DNA from: Trichuris trichiura
Lineage: Eukaryota > Nematoda > Enoplea > Trichinellida > Trichuridae
Assembly: GCA_037903355.1 (NCBI GenBank)
Contig: JBAJFE010000026.1
Coordinates: 4,650,001 to 4,714,000, forward strand
Length of the DNA: 64,000 nt
Direction of reading: 5' to 3'
Shown: positions 8,913 to 21,300 of the stretch, in pieces
Layout of the letters: each line of letters begins with the position of its first letter
How positions within the stretch are numbered: the stretch's first letter is position 1
Notes under the pieces: model-generated
What the model saw: only the letters and a program-made list of their open reading frames with translations
What the model was told of the DNA's origin: nothing
Database searches by the model: none
Made by a program: the position numbers and the translations under genes

Positions 8913-9386
8913 TTATTTTGGAGTACCGATGCCTGCGGAGTTTCCCTGATCATTGGAACGTTTAAACCCTCGGAGCCATTCGGCCGGCGGTGGAGGTAGA
9001 GAACTGGCAGACGGACACTTCGTGAACTTTGGACTGGCATAGTAGCCTCTCGAAGGCATTTGCAAAAGAACCATTTGCGATGCTGCCGTTGGTGAACGTA
9101 CACATTTCTTGAAACACCGATTCAAAGTCTTGTCATAATCAATAGCATTTTTTCGTTCCTTCCATTTAAAGAACTGAAACGGAGGATTTACCAGCTTATG
9201 CTGACCTCCTTCAGATTTAGCTGCTCTTGATTTAGGCAAAGTATCGTTCTTAGCATTTTGTACTTTAGACGTAGCAACGACTTCAGATGAGTATAACAAG
9301 CTAACAGAGGGAGTTTCTTCGTCACTGCCACTCGTATCGGCCTGCTGTGAACAAGTCTTAAAAGCACCATTACCAGATGCGGCCAT
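8913..9386 (-). CDS. PNRC-like proline-motif protein (decapping/coactivator adaptor type)
   Basis: This is a single-exon frame of 157 codons starting MAASGNGAFKTC. The N-terminal 90 residues are polar and low complexity. Residues about 112-137 read RGYYASPKFTKCPSASSLPP, then PPAEWLRGF. This matches the conserved PNRC core: YAG-x-KF, a short Pro/Ser stretch, then L-P-x-P-P-x-x-W-L. In PNRC2-type proteins that motif binds the EVH1 domain of DCP1 and links nonsense-mediated decay to decapping; in vertebrate PNRC1/2 it also touches nuclear receptors. Length fits PNRC2 (about 140 aa). The assignment rests on this one short motif, so a family-level call is safe but a function is inference. The start is the first ATG of the frame. 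Confidence 0.6.
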   Translation of the reverse strand: MAASGNGAFKTCSQQADTSGSDEETPSVSLLYSSEVVATSKVQNAKNDTLPKSRAAKSEGGQHKLVNPPFQFFKWKERKNAIDYDKTLNRCFKKCVRSPTAASQMVLLQMPSRGYYASPKFTKCPSASSLPPPPAEWLRGFKRSNDQGNSAGIGTPK

Positions 9387-10437
9387 AGTCTAGCTGGATG
9401 AACGGACTAAACGTACAATTCAACCGTAAGTGAACTTAAAACATTGTCTAACAATTTCGCTTACCAATAAGCAATTTTCAAGCTTATGAAGCCGTACGGT
9501 TTAACAAGCAGCACTGCGATTAATTCCTACAGTAGGACATGAATTGTTATTAAACCTGCGCGCCTTTAAGATTTCGTGTGCAATAAGTAGAGCCTTCTGT
9601 TCGTTCGAAGAAATAACAATTTTCTCTGGTAGTACTTTTGGGGTGCAGCTCACTTTGACACAAATCACAGTGCCGCGCGAAAAGGCTGTTCACTTTGACG
9701 CACAGTTCAAGTTGACGTGTAGTTCACGTTGATGCACGTGAGTTAGGTGGTTACCGTTTTCTCATCGCTGTTTGACCACCTTCCATGTGTTCAATGGCTT
9801 AGAGTTACCTCATTTTTACCCCGACCTCAATTCTTCGCTGTTCTCCTGCAACCGACACTCATTGCTTTGGCTTCGTAAGCATTTCTGGATTTCGAATGCG
9901 CTGAAGTCTCGAAGTGTTCTCAGTACGATATGAGTTGAAAGGCTGGACGGGCTGACATCCCGAACAATCAAAATCGCGAATTTATCGAGACGTCGAATGC
10001 AGTGAAATGTTGTATAGGGCAGAACGTCAAAGGGTCTTATATTCCTCAAGGTCGCAATTCTGAAGGTGCTCTGACATCAAGTAATTCTTAAGGTTCAGCT
10101 AGTTGAAATCTCGTGATGTTAGAATCTTAAGCGACTCTAAGTCCTGAACTGGTGATAGAACGAGTTACGCGCTTCCACGAACCCCTAGCACGAGGTCTCA
10201 TCTTCAAAGCGTTTTCTGTTTCGCTACAAACATGGTTTGCCTGCTCGAGTTTTCGTGGCATTGCGAGCACCGTTGCCATACAATGAGCAATGATTGTCAA
10301 AGGCCCAGTGGAATATTTTACGGTCTCACCGATGGCCACTGGCTGGAGGTGGAGGAAGTGAAAACCTGAAGTTTGAGCGGGAACTTGGATGCTTAAGCGT
10401 CATAGAATCAGCGTTAACCTGCGTCAAAGAGCCAAGT

Positions 10438-10465
10438 GACCGCCAGATTGAAGCTAGTGGCGGTC
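10438..10465 (+). other. Small hairpin
   Basis: GACCGCCA and TGGCGGTC pair over 8 bp, around a 12-nt loop. No role is evident. Confidence 0.4.
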
Positions 10466-11328
10466 GTTTTTACGCTTTGTGCTCCTCAGCTGTCCCTGTG
10501 GATCTGTTCCTTGGATCAAACGACATAAGCTAAGTATGTTGGAGAGATGCTACCAAGAATTCCGGAAGCGTTGGGGAGCAGCGGAAAGTTCTAAGGTCGC
10601 CGTAGAAATAAACAATCAAGAAAATATGCTTTACACAAATAGTACTTGTTTTGGCAATCAAGATTTAATACCCGTATTATTTTTTCACTGGTTACGCTTG
10701 GAAACGGGTAACTGTCCCGGTGTGACATTAGTGGAATTTGAGTACGTACTAACATGCAGTAACTTTGTGCATTTCGCGGTAGCACAAGTAGTCTTATAGA
10801 AGTGTACCGAAAAAGGGAAATAACACTGGAAGGAGTTTTTCATATGACCTCGATGATGAACTGTTGCGGAAACCCTTTCAGGATATTTTCGAAAAATGTG
10901 GTTCACAGTAGTTAAAATCGATGCACAGTCAAAATAACAGCAAACAAATCAAATCACTCTTGTACCTGAATCTTTGATTATTCGAACTACTCGTACGATT
11001 ACTTCGGATAATCGAGTATGTAGTGTAAATGGAAGCTTGTTTCGAGGGAATCAGAAAAGCAGCTTTTCGAAACGGGAACTCATGAAATCGGGATTCTTTG
11101 GTTTCATTACAATGCATTCTCTGTAGGTGGAAAAATGCAAACCATCCTGTGCTGCGCTGATACGGTTGGAACACATGACCACCAGAGTTTCTGAACCGAC
11201 AACCTGAATTATTGCTTGCCAGTAAAAACGCTTGCACGTGGCCCTATGCATGTAAACTTCAAAATGACCTACTAGCGAATAGATGCACAAATTGTTAGAG
11301 GAAAATACGGAACGACTGTTACCGTACG

Positions 11329-11405
11329 TTTCGGAACTGCTCTTGTTCCGTCGTCAGCGGTGTAAGAAAGCCAGAGCTGCCGGCGAAACAAGAGCAGTTC
11401 CGGAA
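11329..11405. repeat. Hammerhead-core-like divergent pair
   Basis: The minus motif (11357 to 11329) reads CTGACGA, CGGAAC-AAGAGCA-GTTCCG, AAACGTACGG: a complete 6-bp second arm. From about 11377 a degenerate plus-strand copy follows (CTGCCGGCGAAACAAGAGCAGTTCCGG). The 19-mer AACAAGAGCAGTTCCG-like text is thus present in inverted orientation on both sides. Confidence 0.6.
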
Positions 11406-12324
11406 TACACGAAACAGATCAAAGCCATGAAGCGAAGATCAACTATGAAACAACTGAATCCTGTTAAAAGACACCTCATCTTGGGGAACATTGCTTCCTA
11501 TCCATGTAATTCATTTCCACGGCGTACCTTTCGAATTATGTTAAGCTTTTAAGACTGCTAAGCCAGTGAGAGTGCGAGTTACTTAAGTTATCATTGTATT
11601 TTCATGAACACCGCTTTGATAACATCCTCAGTGTCAATAAAAAGCATTAAAATTCATATTTCCAAACTGAAATTTTCTCAACCTCAGTACAACGATTTCT
11701 CTTGTTGAAAAGCATATTAGATCAAGCGGCAGTCATGCCAACCGAAGCATCCATAGCGGGTACCTAAATGGCACCTTTATCAGCGTTTTATCCATGCGAT
11801 GCCCTCATGTCGAACTGTCTAGATGAAAGCATAATTTGTTCAGCAAAAGCTATGGATTGCAGTCGGCTATTCCTCTACCTTGAATTATCAGTGTTTCATC
11901 GTTTATTTCTGTAAGCAGTTGATGCTTGCAGCTTCAGCAAAAGATAACCTGTTGAGTTGCAAATATATGTCACACCAAACATGTTTAATCTGGTGGAAAC
12001 AATGCATGTAGGCTCTGGGTACATCTTTTATGTACCACCAGCATTAACTACTTGAACATTGCCTGGACTGAAAAGTTTTTCTGCTGAGCGACCTTGTTCA
12101 TCACCTGAAAATAAGGAAAAGCTCAGAAACTGGCATAAAACGAAAATGGATCACGGCAAAAAAGTAACCCGCACGTTCGGTAACGACGTAGCAATAACTA
12201 CCCTCCCCTTCTCTCCTCTTTTTTGTTTGAATGTTATAATATAGATGTCTCATTGGTAGTTGCTCCCGTTATTATCAACTTTAGTAGGCCTACATGTTCC
12301 TTTATAATCATTTTAAGCTTTGCG

Positions 12325-13977
12325 TTATGAGGCAAGAGCAACGATTTCTGATTGAGTGTGGGAAAGCACCTTTTTAACAGCCATTTCAAAGTCTTCCTGA
12401 CAAACGTACGTCCGAAGATCCCTTAAGGCCATAATTCCAGCTTCTGTACAAACCGCCTAAATGGTCGGCATGTCAATGCAATTAATTCCGTTTTGAAATG
12501 TATTTAAGCGAATACCTTAATTTCTGCTCCAGAAGCATCATGGAAGCTTCTAGCGATCTTTCCCAAACGAATTCCCCTAACCAGGTTCATTCTGTTAGCA
12601 TGAATTCGCAGAATTTCTTCTCTCGCATAAAATTTTAAGGAACAGTTATTAAGGAAATGCTCTTACACCCAGTTGGTCGTCTTACTTCATCTCCTGGTGG
12701 CGGGAATTCAATCTTGCGATCGATCCTACCTGGTCGCAGTAGTGCTGGATCCAAGATGTCAATACGATTAGTAGCCATGATTACTTTGATCTTGTTTGAT
12801 GACTCGAAGCCGTCAAGCTGATTAAGGAGCTCTAGCATAGTACGCTGCACTTCGCTATCGCCTAAGTAGAAGTATTCTTTGTGCCCCGTAAGAATCTTCT
12901 TTCTGATTATCACCTCTTGACATGCCAACCCTTGTACATCCGATGGAGTCGATTTCGTCCATAAATATAATAGCAGGAGCGTTTTCCCTGTCGTTAATAC
13001 AATCTATATCTAGCTGCGTTCTGTAAAATATCCCTTACCTAGCTAAAGTAAACAGTTCTCTTACTAAACGAGCTCCTTCACCAATGTATTTCTGTACAAG
13101 TTCAGTCCCACTTATACGTATAAATGTACTGCTCGCATGATGAGCTAGAGCTCTAACAAGAAGAGTTTTACCAGTTCCCGGAGGTCCGTAAAGCAATACT
13201 CCCTTTGATTAAATGGGAAGTACGTGTTTGACAAATTTTTAACTAAAGAGTCTAGCGTACCTTTGGCTGAGCGATTCCAAGGGACTCAAATAGTTCAGGG
13301 TGTTTAATAGGCAGTTCGATTACTTCTTTGATCTGCTCTATTTGCTTCTGAAGCCCGCCGATCATGTCGAATGTTACGTCTGGGACCTTCTCCACAATCA
13401 CAGCATTTAGGGATGGGTCAACCTAGAGGAATTAATTGCGTTAGTCGATGGAACCAATGAGTCTGTGACTCCACTTTATTGGGAAGAATTTTATGAAGGA
13501 CAAGCGTATTCGCATGGACGATAATTCTTTGGCCTGTTTGGATTGCAGACATAGGAATGGTCATATCGACATCAACTACAAGTTTTCCTTCGTTTATCTG
13601 AAACGTAACGTGTATTAGCACAACTTTGTCAGACGGTTTCGCCAACAGATAAGTTTACAAAGAATATTAATTTGAAAAACTGTCCCCAATAGAAATCCGT
13701 TCACTTCAATTCACCTTAATTAACACCTTCCTTCCTTCAACTTTTTTTAGAACTGTCCCTGGTATGGAGCATGGTTCAATTAGCCGATCAATCTCACTGC
13801 GCAGTAGGCGAACTTCAGTGTTGATCTTGTTCCCTATTCGTTCCAAACGACGTAACTTCTGCACTTCTTCTTCAGTTTCACGCTAAAGTGTAATTATGCA
13901 ATGATTTTACCGATTTAGCAAAATCTAACCTCTATTTCCTTTATTCGGCGACAAAAAATCTGATCCAGAATAGTCAT
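12325..13977 (-). CDS. rpt-6: 26S proteasome regulatory ATPase RPT6 (PSMC5 homologue)
   Basis: Nine coding exons on the minus strand splice to one frame of 389 residues: 13930-13977, 13715-13882, 13475-13597, 13261-13422, 13039-13202, 12914-12987, 12669-12861, 12516-12621 and 12325-12456. Introns are mostly 47-60 nt, one 117. The N-terminal coiled coil ([12 protein letters not shown]) leads to an OB region ending LHKILPNK. The AAA module has Walker A GPPGTGKT, Walker [10 protein letters not shown], sensor [10 protein letters not shown] and the arginine-finger block [16 protein letters not shown]. The exon phrases VEKVPD, DMIGG and [15 protein letters not shown] are closest to RPT6 rather than RPT1-5. 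RPT6 is one of six ring subunits that unfold substrates above the 20S core. Human PSMC5 has 406 residues. Here the tail after [12 protein letters not shown] diverges and ends VALAS, without the usual basic-aromatic end. The donor at 12668 adds about three residues after GDEV. The start MTILDQIF is the first ATG in frame with exon 2. Confidence 0.9.
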
Positions 13978-16737
13978 TATTCCTTACGTACTTCCTTATG
14001 CCACTAGCAGACCTTACTGGACAGAACCCTGCTTGGAAGCGGGGTTTCGGTGAAGAGGGTAAAAGCTAAATCTCCGCTAAGAAACGGCAACAATAAGTCA
14101 CACCGTTTAAAATGTTTAAAACTTGCAGCAGCAGCAGCAGCAAGCACACATTTAAACCCACGCATTTATAAGCAGTCTTTGCTATAAATTTAGAAGTTTG
14201 ATTAGCTACATTAAACTTGATGTAAATCGACAAACCGGCTACATTGACTTTAGAATTCAAGATAGCCGTTGAGCTTTTTATTTGACTCATTTGGTGTCTT
14301 AAGCTCAGTGATTGAGAAAGAGGCGATCAAAATGTATCGTTTTCATAGATGCTTGGAAGTCAACATAACAATAGGTGAAGCAAGTTCAGGAATTTGGACC
14401 CTGAAGCGACATGGGACTCAGTGCGCAAATTCAGCAATTGACTCAATGCTTTGGGCACTCCAAGCGGCTCAGTGAAATTGACACTGAGACGCTCGGGATC
14501 AAACGGCAGCTATCAAATGGCATCTGCAGCCTGTAAGGATGCTACCGACGTCCAACGCGGAAACAACTGAAAAGCTGTGTTATGTACAAGACTTCTTTGA
14601 CCTTTCCAAAAAACGTGCTGTTCTATGCATACAAGAAAAGACTATAGACTGCCTAGGCACTTTAAAGCACCTTTACAGGCTTTTAATGTTCAATGCACTG
14701 CAGCGGACAGGTTAACAGATAAAAATAAGTGAGATGGAAAAGACAGTAAAAGTAAAATAAAAATGACAGGAAAGAGTAACGGCGAAAATGAAACGTGGTA
14801 AACTGAAGTGCAGTAGATTGTCTATTATCTCGAATTCTGAAACCTAAAACTTTTGAAAGCAGACAAGGCATCGCAGATAAAAACATACCACGTTATATTC
14901 TGCGACGAATCTTTTGGAAAGGCGAACAGACAGGCGACCGGTCTTTTCCAAAACAAAATTATGCTTGGATGAGCTTATTCAATTAAAGTATACGTTTGGG
15001 TGGCTCATTTCATTTTTGGAATACAGCAAAACCTCTATATCCGCGGGTGATGGGTCACAGAGGTTATCGCGAATAATAGCAGAAGCCCTTAGCGGGCCTT
15101 TGGTATCCTTGCATATAAAACTTATGCAAAAATACTGGCCGTTTTCGTTTATGACTCAACAAACTTTTTCACTCATTAAAATAACGATAACTCGACTATA
15201 TTTCTATTTTATTTCGATGCATTTTTATTATCAGAAGTTCGAAAACAAATGCCGTACTTTTCAGAACTTGGCTTTCAGCAGATCAGCGGTAATACTAAAG
15301 TTCATATGTTTTTATCATCTTTAATTTTCCTGTTGATTTAGAATTTTGCATAGATAGATAGCCGTCCATGGGGCACATGCATCAGGCAGGAAGTCTGAAC
15401 CACAAACCAACAAGGACGTCCCAAATTAGATCACACTTGATCACCTCGCGCTCGCCGTCAGGTGGTGAGCAAGATATTCACATCGATGCAATAACTTGGA
15501 GCTTTTAACTCTCAATGACTCCGTAATCAATGGCGAAGAAATACTGAACGCTGCTTGTATAAAATGCATATTGCTCAGCTGTTTACTAGGTATTCGATGT
15601 GCAGATGCGCCTCAATGCGTCACTGGTAAAGAACCATACGGTGACGTTTGCTTGTCGGTCTCTCGCAGTTAGGTATCGCAAGACCTGAGTGGTCACACCT
15701 ATCAAAATAATGCCGACGCATCATAAAAACGCGGAATAAGCAATAATGGCTCCACTAGCAGGGTGATTTTTAATTGTTCAGTTTGACTGGGGCAGTCAGA
15801 AGTGCTTGTGACCCAAGTCTTAGCTTAATTGCTGCAAACATGATCTGAAACATTCTAATAACCGTTTATTGAGTATAGGGTATCACGTAGAGTATAGACG
15901 TTGGAAAAGAGAAACCAGATAGAGATTGCCAAACGAGATGAACAGTCCTCATAAATATCACCAAAAGCAGGTGAGTGGGTCGACTGTTTCACACGATTAA
16001 CAGAAACTAGCTCGGCATGAAAAGAGAATTAATGGCGCGGTCTTGACCGTTAAGTGCATTCATGTGTGTGTAGAAATTCACGCAGGTGTGAAGTGGTGAG
16101 GGTAATGTGCGCATCAGGAATTAAGGCGGCAGTATCCTCAAATACACAACAGCTTGAATTCGATCTTTTGCTTCTTATGCAAACTGCGTACTAAGGCGTA
16201 TCATCTTTCTGAAACTTCATATCGATCAATTCATCCTTCGGCCAAAGAACAGCTATGTCTTGCTTTCGTATTCCAGAGTCAGTTGAGCTCTTGACATGCT
16301 GCTTTGTCCTTTGGTCAAGCAATAGCTACAGCGCATGTCGCTTTGAACCGAGTACTAGAACTATTCGAAGCTGATAGATCGACGTTGAACTAGCAATATA
16401 AACAACGTGTACCCTAGCTGTTCTATGATTAAAAGATAACTGGGCGACAGCAAGAGACGAAGGGACCCTGGAATGCTGAGACAAAACAGGTTGCTATTGT
16501 TTAACTGGAGGGTACAACGGCTTCCGAGTTCGTGTGTTTTACTTGGCTATGAATCACAGTGTACGTAAATTTATTGCACAGAACGTTCGAAGCTGTCAGT
16601 GGGTCCCAAGTACTTTCAGCCTAACTAATGATCATTAGGGACTGGGAGCATTAGGTTACTACGCACACGGTCAAACGCAGGAGCTGAACAGTACTAGTTG
16701 AGTTTGGAGTCTGACCTGAGATCATCACCAGTGAATA
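13978..16737. other. Intergenic, 2.8 kb; CAG run and Tigger-like end
   Basis: No gene is supported. A (CAG)6-like run lies at 14125-14142. At 15022-15023 a TA precedes CAGCAAAACCTCTATATCCG and, 40 bp on, GAGGTTATCGCGAATAATAG. This is the style of a pogo/Tigger terminal repeat, but no right end was found. The frame at 14914-15324 is composition-driven. Confidence 0.5.
14125..14142 (+). repeat. Short CAG microsatellite
   Basis: GCA repeated six times. Confidence 0.9.
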
Positions 16738-17241
16738 TCATCCCTTTGTTTGTTCTGAGTGCATTATGTTTTGCCTGTCATCGTTTGGAGGCTTCCTTTC
16801 AAGGACATTTTCGCTGTCGCTCCTGCTCAGGCAGGTTGCAATGATGTCTAACCTCTCTTTACGAAGCTGTAGAAGTGACTGATCCACCTGTCTCTGTTTG
16901 CCAAGTATGAATTCGTGTTCCCGAAAGTAAGGGCAGTTGTTGTCGGTAGGCTGCTCGCCTGTTAAACATTTATCGCTTGACCTACTGTCAGGTGCAGAAC
17001 GTGCTGCAGTTAAGATATTCCGGGATATTAACATATTGAAATGTACATTGCAAAAACCTGGATGAACACATCTATGGAAACTTACCCTGTAGGAAGGAAG
17101 CGCCTCAGAAATGGATCCTAACGGCGACGGGAGCTCATCTACATTTATTCCTTGTGAAAGGGAAAATGCATGCCCGTATACAGATGCAGACTTACTTCGT
17201 GCTGGTGAAGCACTTTCGGAGCACTTCGCCTGCGGAATCAC
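16738..17241 (-). CDS. Unrecognised protein fragment, possible exon(s)
   Basis: A 167-codon minus-strand frame. The apparent start codon is GTG, and the frame extends upstream to an acceptor-like CCATTAG at about 17270, so it looks like a terminal exon rather than a whole gene. The first 55 residues are Ser/Pro rich (SESASPARSKSASVYGHAFS). The last 60 include a charged helix-like stretch (EHEFILGKQRQVDQSLLQLR) and end DDRQNIMHSEQTKG. A GTAAG-like donor at about 17083 hints at an internal intron, but no acceptor keeps frame, so I leave the frame continuous. I recognise no family. Upstream exons, if any, were not found in 17300-18370. Confidence 0.3.
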   Translation of the reverse strand: MIPQAKCSESASPARSKSASVYGHAFSLSQGINVDELPSPLGSISEALPSYRVSFHRCVHPGFCNVHFNMLISRNILTAARSAPDSRSSDKCLTGEQPTDNNCPYFREHEFILGKQRQVDQSLLQLRKERLDIIATCLSRSDSENVLERKPPNDDRQNIMHSEQTKG

Positions 17242-17269
17242 AGACTCATCAAAGTGAATAATCGCAGCC

Positions 17270-18375
17270 TAATGGAAACGGTCGTACATAGCCCCATGCA
17301 AAAGCATACGGACCAAAGAAAGATAGGTTCGCTGAAACGTATGGCCGCGGATCAATGGAAAAGTACCCCATGGGAATGAACATGTCACACGGCAAGCAGC
17401 CAATGAGAAAACATGATGGAATAAAAACGAAAAAGCCACCGAAAGGAAACTCTCAAACAGACGAGCAAGACACTATGCACTCTGACATGAACCAGAAAAA
17501 GGTTGCTCAATGGCGACAATCGAATCAATAGAAAGCATACCCGCGGAACAGTGCAAATGTACCGTGGCAGTGCTGGCCAGTGATCCAGACCCCCTCAGGG
17601 CGCAGTGGGATAATGCCTCGCACTGCCTGGCCTCGATGTTGTTTTTCCTTTGGCGCCAGAGATGCGACCCTATCGAGGCTGCGTCTAGCGGGTGAGGTCA
17701 CCTCCTCGATGATGCGCGACCCCGCTTCAGATTACCGACCAACGAGTCGTTCACCTCAGAATGGCACCAAATTCGTCTATACAAATTCACGGGAACCGGA
17801 GTCTCATCACCACGGCGTTCAGTGTTAATAAACTTGTACTCCTCTTGCCTATCGTCCCAGCAGCATTCGCGTTCATGTACCGCGTGAAAACGTATCATAT
17901 GAGAATAATACCTCGAAACATAACACACTGACGTGTAACAAAGGGGCCGTTGTCCATTGTTGATAGGCAGAAGTCTGACAGCGAACCTGATAACAGGAAT
18001 CAGCCCGAGCGTCTTATCGCGTGCTTCAAAACATAATGTATTCTTAGGGCTCAAAGTATTGCGGTTTGATACACAATTCGGCGCTAGACTTAGCGTAATA
18101 ATTGAAGATGCCGTGCGTGGGTACAAAGGAAGGCAAGTGCGTGAATTTTTGAAGCGAGCAATCTCTATGTTTTCTCTTAAGCAAGACAACAAAAGTTACC
18201 GGGAAGGCCTGCAATTCCAATTACAGTAGCTTCTCTGCCATAATATTTTCTTTACAGACGAAGAATACGCAACGGACTGTACGATGGTTGAGCCTTCTAA
18301 TTTTATTTGTCTACTGTGCTGTGTTGATCTGTAGGCGCATTTGGTTGCGTTCTCTGACTTACTCTTCCTCATGCG
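17270..18375. other. Intergenic, no confident gene
   Basis: Overlapping frames on both strands (17510-17828 plus, 17698-18192 minus, 17957-18229 plus) contradict each other and carry no motif I recognise. The region also holds the putative promoter side of the ARHGAP1-type gene. Confidence 0.4.
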
Positions 18376-21300
18376 ATGTCTGACACTGTGAAGTCATTAG
18401 TGGGGTCTGACCCTTCTGACAGAGTGCATCCAAGCGCTTTTCTTGAGCCAGAAGAGCCTTTTGCTGACAATGACTTTGTCGACTCAAACATTTTGACCGG
18501 TATAGGTGCGGTGGGTTTCGCGAGAGTTTTATGAACGCAGATTTGTGGACGCGTTTCAGGAGAACAGTGCAATAGTTTACAAAATTGTTCTAATGGGAAC
18601 TACCTGGAAAGAGACGAAAATTTCGAATTTGAGCTCGGTTCCCCCACCGACGATAACGTTAGCCAGAACTTTCATAGCGTTAGTCAGTACGAAGTGGTTG
18701 ACGTAGTTGGAGACGACAAAGCAGGCCGTCCGGTGGTGGTTTTCTACGCATTTCGCTTACCTTCCTCCCAAGTCTTTGATTATGAACTATTTCTTCGGTA
18801 ATCGTGTTATTCTAATTACTTATTTTCACGCTTCTTCATTATTGCAGTTACCTGATCCACGTATTAGATGGCTTTGTGGAGCAAGATTATTCTGTCATTT
18901 ACTTTCACTATGGCTGGCGGAGATGCAATCGTCCATCCTTAGGATGGCTTGTGCGAGCTTACCGTGCCTTAGACCGTCGGTATTGTCGCACTTTTAACCA
19001 GCTTTAAATTACTGACTCTCTTCTTTTGCACAGGTTTAAAAAGAATCTGAAATCGCTTTATATTGTGCACCCCACACGCTTATTGCGAATAATATGGGCT
19101 GTGTTTAAACCGATGGTCAGCTCAAAGTTTGAACGGAAAGTTTTCTATGTAAACTACCTGCACCAGCTTCGGGAAGTCGTTCGTTGCGATCAGCTCCTGA
19201 TACCAAGAGAGATAGAAGAGTAAGCACTGTTCAAATGTTTAGGCGTAATTCCTGGCCTTCAGCATTTGCTGCTGAAATTCCACTATTGTAAGCATTTTTG
19301 AGCATAGCATCCTACGTATCTTACCTTCTCTTCACTGTATCAGGGGTTAGCCCACTGCCTAAACTTAAAGAAGGTTTCTCACTGTCGCGCCTATCAGTCT
19401 CTGTCTTTTAGATATTTCGCGTAAGGGTATGTTTAATGATGAGAATGGATTTCTTATGATTCTATGTTTGTTCTCTGTTCACGTTTGCAGTCTCTTGACT
19501 CATTGCACACAGCTGATAAAGGTTTACTTATCAGCTGAGCTTATTTATTCAGGGCATTTGTCATCGATTTCGTAGCTTAAACCTAAGCACTTTTGTCTTG
19601 CAATCCTTCCACACCGCTGTAGCATGCAATTTTTTATGCTTGTTGAAGTTTCCAGAATTAAGGACAGTAGAGCAGAATGTTCTAGAGAATTTAATCGATT
19701 TAAGCATAACTGTTCTTTTGCAAAAACTTTTTGTCAGATTTTTTCTTAAAAAGTTTAACAAAGTTTCACCATAACGTCAGAAAGAACTCTATAGTAAACA
19801 ACAACATACATACTGGTAGACGGTATGGCTTTATTCGTAAACGTGGCTTGAACATATAAAACAGGAACCGTTTTGCCCGTCTGCAGTTTTGACGGCGTTC
19901 CTTTAAAAAGCTCAGAGAAAGCTTTGTTTAGTTCTATCATGATTAAGCTGTTATTGAAAACACAAATGGACATTTTGCTAATCTAAGCATTTGTCTTTCA
20001 CTCTGGAACTTTCGGATCCACTCTTGGCCCATTCTCAGCGGTCTGAGGTTGACCCACGGCTGAGAACGGCTCAAGAGTGGACCCGAAAGCTGCAGAGTAA
20101 GAAATCATGTTTCTCATAAACCGGACGTACCGTAAAAAAACGTTATAGTGAAAACGTATGCCTTCGTTACAAAGTGCTACGTATTCACCCTAAACATTTG
20201 TCACGTAATTTCTGGAATTATTTCTCAGCATCATTGAAAGTTAATAGGGAAGTGGAACCACTGAAGCCGTAATGAAGTGAACTAGTTTTTGTAAAAAAAT
20301 CTGTCCATTATTGGCAGCTATTTCTGAAATTGTACGGCAAGTCTGTCGACTAAGCGTGATTTCTGAAGTTTTTTCATGCGTTAGTCTTCATAAAGGAGTA
20401 CATAGTGTTTGGGGTGAGTGGTTCCCTACATTGGGCTTAAAAACTTATTTTTCCTTAGCGTTGCATAGCTTATAGCTAGCCAGGCTCTGTGTATTTTTTT
20501 TGTCATTGACATTTAGTTATCGAAGATTTGTTGAATGTTTAGTCATGATCGAATGCTCTTCCAACCACGCAAATGGACCGAAAAACCTTCACTGTCGCCC
20601 ATGTTGCCTACTCAGCAGTTTGGCGTAACGCTTCAGTTGTATGAAGAGTGAATGGTAGTAAAGCATTGTTGATGTTCCTTCTCTTTCAGTATCCTTCGGA
20701 ACCATCCCGGAGCTAAGCTTCCGCCTGCCGTCACAGACATTGTAGGATTCCTCCGCAAACATGGTTGGTGTTGTTCCTGTAGACTAAAAGGAGCTGCAAA
20801 AATCGATTCTTTATATGCGCAGTTTTTATCATATTCCTTTCGGAACCAAAATCTTGACATCCACATGAAATATGTGCATGCAAGGATACGGACTGGTTTA
20901 CCTTCGCGTCTCTTTGACGTTGAGGCGGCATGACGCCTAGAAGTAGGAAAACGTGGCAAAGTTGTCGATTGCTATGCTAAACTGGGAAAATTGAAAACCT
21001 TTTCGCTACCGCAGCAAAACGATGCTGCCTGCCGCCAAACAGATAGCGTTCCTTACTACTAGCTTACAAGCAGAATGCTTATTCGTAAAACTGATTCCCA
21101 AAATTCGATTCTTCAAGAAATAACGAGCTTCTGCACGTAGGTACTTTGGGTTTCTTAAACCACGGGATTTACTGCATTATGCGCAAACTTTACTGTTCGG
21201 TCCCACAGAAGTCAGGCTTACTTGACGTACCTTTTTCTTCTGACGAACTCTTCACAGTGATGATCTCTCTTTGCCAACGCTCTTTTATTTTCATCTGCAA

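Larger units (their letters stand above)
9387..12324. other. Intergenic, 2.9 kb, no supported gene
   Basis: It contains the hammerhead-like inverted pair at 11329-11405 and a small hairpin at 10438-10465. Frames at 9816-10049, 10127-10339, 10294-10533 and 10479-10799 lack motifs, splice support and codon continuity. The frame at 11283-11552 runs across the repeat. Confidence 0.6.

Noticed and set aside
10479..10799. 106-codon plus-strand frame
   Set aside because: No recognisable domain, no splice or codon support, and competing frames on the other strand.
14125..14142. CAG run as a coding polyglutamine/alanine tract
   Set aside because: The surrounding frame on either strand is short and motif-free; treated as a microsatellite.
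14914..15324. 136-codon plus-strand frame
   Set aside because: Phe/Tyr/Ile-rich translation of AT-rich DNA, no motif, and it overlaps a Tigger-like end at 15024.
17698..18192. 164-codon minus-strand frame
   Set aside because: It overlaps other frames of similar length on the plus strand; no motif and no splice context.
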